The notes beneath the pieces were generated by a model. It did not search any database. It saw only the letters and a list, made by a program, of their open reading frames with translations, and had not been told where the DNA came from. The position numbers were made by a program, and so were the translations under genes. This document shows, in pieces, positions 21,278-23,298 of a stretch of 23,298 nt of DNA. Location of the stretch: the NCBI GenBank assembly GCA_963728295.1, contig CAVSKB010000020.1, positions 1-23,298 on the forward strand, given 5' to 3'. The stretch is from DATJKD01 sp963728295. Its GTDB lineage: Bacteria > Pseudomonadota > Gammaproteobacteria > Steroidobacterales > Steroidobacteraceae. Each line of letters opens with the position of its first letter. Within the stretch, counting starts at the first letter, position 1.

Positions 21278-23248
21278 TCAGCGCGGAAGTCGGAAGGCGA
21301 CGACGTGATCGCCCTTGCCCCATACGTCGCCTCCGCCGGCGGTGACGACGACGTACTGCTCACCGGAGGCGAGCCGGTAACTCATCGGCGTCGCCTTGCC
21401 GCTCGCGGGCAGTGCGCCGCGCCAGAGCTCGCGACCGGTCTCGATATCGAAGGCGTGCAGCGCCCGGTCGAGCGCGGCGGCAATGAACACCACGCCGCCC
21501 GCGGTCACGATGGGCCCGCCGAGATTGGGCGAGCCCCAGTCGGGCGCAAGCTTTGCCGCCATTTCCGGGCCGACCAGCCCCGCGACGGAGCCGAGTGGCG
21601 ATTCCCACAGGCGAGCGCCGGTCTTGAGATCGATCGCGACCAGCGTACCGAAGGGCGGCGGAGTGCAGGGTACTCCCGATGGCGCGAGCAGCATCCGCCG
21701 CCGCATCACATAGGGCGTGCCACGCATCATGTTGTACTCGTAGTCGTGCCCGAGGCGCTCGTCGTCCTTGCGCGCGCGCTTCAGGTCGAAGCCCTCGCGC
21801 GGGATGAGCTGCACCACTGCGGCGATCCGGTTGACAGGGACGACCGCGATCTGCCGCTCGGGATCGACGGCGACGCCACCCCAGTGCGCCCCGCCGATGT
21901 TCGACGGCAGCACCAGCGTGCCCTTGACGCTCGGGGGCGTGAAAATGCCTTCGTTGCGCAGTCCCGCGATCGCTGCGCGGCAGGCCTCGCGATCAGCGTC
22001 ATTCGTGGCCCAGATCTCCTCCACGGTGAAGCGATGCGGGCTCAAAGGTGGCGTGACGGTGGTGAACGGCTGCGTGCGCGCCGCCTCCTCGAGCGGAATG
22101 TCGCTCGAGGGCACCGCGCGTTCCTCGACCGCAAACACGGGAGCGCCGGTCTCGCGATCGAGCACGAACAGCATTCCGCTCTTTGTCGCCTGCAGGACCG
22201 CTGCAATTGCCCGATCGTCGCGGCGTAGCGTCACGAGCGCCGGCGGCGAGGCGTTGTCGTAGTCCCAGAGATCGTGATGCACCGTCTGGAACGCCCAGAC
22301 GACTTCGCCATTCGCGGCGCGCAGTGCAACGATCGAATTCGCATAGCGGTTGTCGCCCAGCCGCAGCGCGCCGTAGTAGTCGGGTGCAGCGCTGCCGGTG
22401 GGGACGTACACCAGTCCGCGTTCCGGGTCGGCGGAGAGCACCGACCATGCGTTCGCGGCACCCGTCTTGTGGGCCATCGCGCCGCGCCACTCCCGGTGCG
22501 CCGGATCCGACGGGTTCTGCGGCACGGGATCCCAGCTCCACTTGAGAGCGCCGGTGCGTGCGTCCCAGGCACGCACCTCGCCGCTCGGGAGATCCGGGCG
22601 CGTGTTGTCGGCGACCGATGAGCCGGTCACGACGAGCCCGTTGACGACCACGGGCGGGGAGGTCATCGAGTACGCAGCGGGCTCGAACGGCGGGATGCGC
22701 AATCCCTGCTTGAGATCCACCATTCCGTCGCGGCCGAAGCCGGCGCAGGGACGCCCGTCGCGTGCGTCGAGCGCGATGAGCTGCGACTGGGCGGTTGCGG
22801 CGAAGATGCGGCGGCGGCAGACGGCATCCGCTGGCGCTTTCTCGTCGAGCCAGCTCGACACGCCGCGGCTCGCAAAGTCTCCATATTCCACGTCGCGTGC
22901 GATCTTCGGGTCGTACACCCAGCGCTCGCGGCCGGTCGCCGGGTCGAGCGCGATCACGCGCCCGAGCGGCGTGCCGACGTACATCGTGCCTTCGACGACG
23001 AGCGGCGTCACCTCGAAGGACGTTTCCTTCTCGGTCGCAAAGCTCGCGTCAGCCTCGCCGGTGCGATAGGTCCACGCCGGCTCGAGGCGGCTGACGTTCT
23101 CGGGCGTAATCTCGCGTGCGGGGAGATAGCGCGTGCCCTGGACGTCGCGGCCGTTGGCGTCCCAGCGGATCTCCTGGGCGACCGCGATTCCGGGCGCAAC
23201 GCTCGCCAAGAGCACGACGAGATAAGCCGTTCGTGTGATCTGCCACAT
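21278..23248 (-). CDS. Periplasmic PQQ-dependent dehydrogenase (quinoprotein glucose dehydrogenase-like)
   Basis: The 656-residue protein begins MWQITRTAYLVVLLASVAPG with cleavage near AVAQ, so it is exported. ATG 23248 fits the signal peptide better than the frame start at 23269. It has the eight-bladed propeller repeats of quinoproteins (VIALDPATGRERWVYDP, VRAWDARTGALKWSWDP, LVAIDLKTGARLWESP, LHAFDIETGRELWRGA) and HHDLWDYDNA, typical of the membrane glucose and quinate dehydrogenase branch. It lacks the N-terminal membrane domain of Gcd and has no haem c motif (CxxCH), so it would pass electrons to a partner. The polyol or sugar substrate cannot be told from sequence. It is 22 bases upstream of hemF. 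Confidence 0.92.
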   Translation of the reverse strand: MWQITRTAYLVVLLASVAPGIAVAQEIRWDANGRDVQGTRYLPAREITPENVSRLEPAWTYRTGEADASFATEKETSFEVTPLVVEGTMYVGTPLGRVIALDPATGRERWVYDPKIARDVEYGDFASRGVSSWLDEKAPADAVCRRRIFAATAQSQLIALDARDGRPCAGFGRDGMVDLKQGLRIPPFEPAAYSMTSPPVVVNGLVVTGSSVADNTRPDLPSGEVRAWDARTGALKWSWDPVPQNPSDPAHREWRGAMAHKTGAANAWSVLSADPERGLVYVPTGSAAPDYYGALRLGDNRYANSIVALRAANGEVVWAFQTVHHDLWDYDNASPPALVTLRRDDRAIAAVLQATKSGMLFVLDRETGAPVFAVEERAVPSSDIPLEEAARTQPFTTVTPPLSPHRFTVEEIWATNDADREACRAAIAGLRNEGIFTPPSVKGTLVLPSNIGGAHWGGVAVDPERQIAVVPVNRIAAVVQLIPREGFDLKRARKDDERLGHDYEYNMMRGTPYVMRRRMLLAPSGVPCTPPPFGTLVAIDLKTGARLWESPLGSVAGLVGPEMAAKLAPDWGSPNLGGPIVTAGGVVFIAAALDRALHAFDIETGRELWRGALPASGKATPMSYRLASGEQYVVVTAGGGDVWGKGDHVVAFRLPR

Positions 23249-23298
23249 GACCTGTCCTCCGTCCCTCACGGCGACGAGGCCGGGCGCCGCGTCAGTCG

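Overview
The window is GC-rich bacterial chromosome, most likely from a gammaproteobacterium of the Xanthomonadales/Steroidobacterales kind. This is inferred from the rlmJ-tag neighbourhood, an aerobic hemF, secreted subtilases, a PQQ dehydrogenase and the style of the attC sites. Its left half is a chromosomal integron; its right half is ordinary housekeeping and secreted-enzyme genes.

Left half (about 1-12,490). A tyrosine recombinase of the IntI family (11598-12489, + strand) sits beside an attI core (11460-11466). From attI a cassette array runs leftwards to about position 1400 or beyond. Nearly all cassette genes read on the minus strand, away from intI, and the attC sites show the same orientation through an extra base in their right arm. 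I count 14 complete, partial or interrupted attC sites in two main size classes (about 126 bp and 87 bp). From attI outwards the cassettes carry: a decayed membrane protein; an exported RraB-domain protein; a small membrane protein; a BrnT/BrnA toxin-antitoxin pair; a DUF3303 protein; a membrane protein; an unrecognised 217-residue protein; another membrane protein; a DUF3024 protein with an IS3 element in its last codons; a 103-residue protein of unknown role; a GFA-type zinc protein; an overlapping pair of small conserved genes; a decayed exported protein; a 5'-truncated YnfA; and, less securely, a coiled-coil membrane protein and a dihydrofolate-reductase-like fragment.

The integron looks inactive. 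The integrase has lost its catalytic tyrosine through a 5-base deletion, lacks an internal stretch of about 20 residues, and has a one-residue gap after its first catalytic arginine. A LexA-like box before intI is one base too short. One attC is split by a 1.18 kb unit with 33-bp inverted repeats and a 15-bp target duplication. A second cassette is hit by a 1312-bp IS3-family element (IS51/IS3411-like) with a 3-bp duplication. At least a dozen genes in the window carry small indels that shift frame without in-frame stops. Some lie in homopolymers and could be sequencing errors, so the depth of decay needs read-level support.

Right half (12,531-23,298). tag (3-methyladenine DNA glycosylase I) converges on rlmJ (23S rRNA m6A2030 methyltransferase, one apparent frameshift). 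Next come a secreted subtilase-like protease with Glu in place of the catalytic His, a lipoprotein, and on the opposite strand a large subtilase with propeptide, PA region and C-terminal PPC-like domain (one frameshift before the last domain). hemF and a periplasmic PQQ-dependent dehydrogenase close the window, 22 bases apart on the minus strand.
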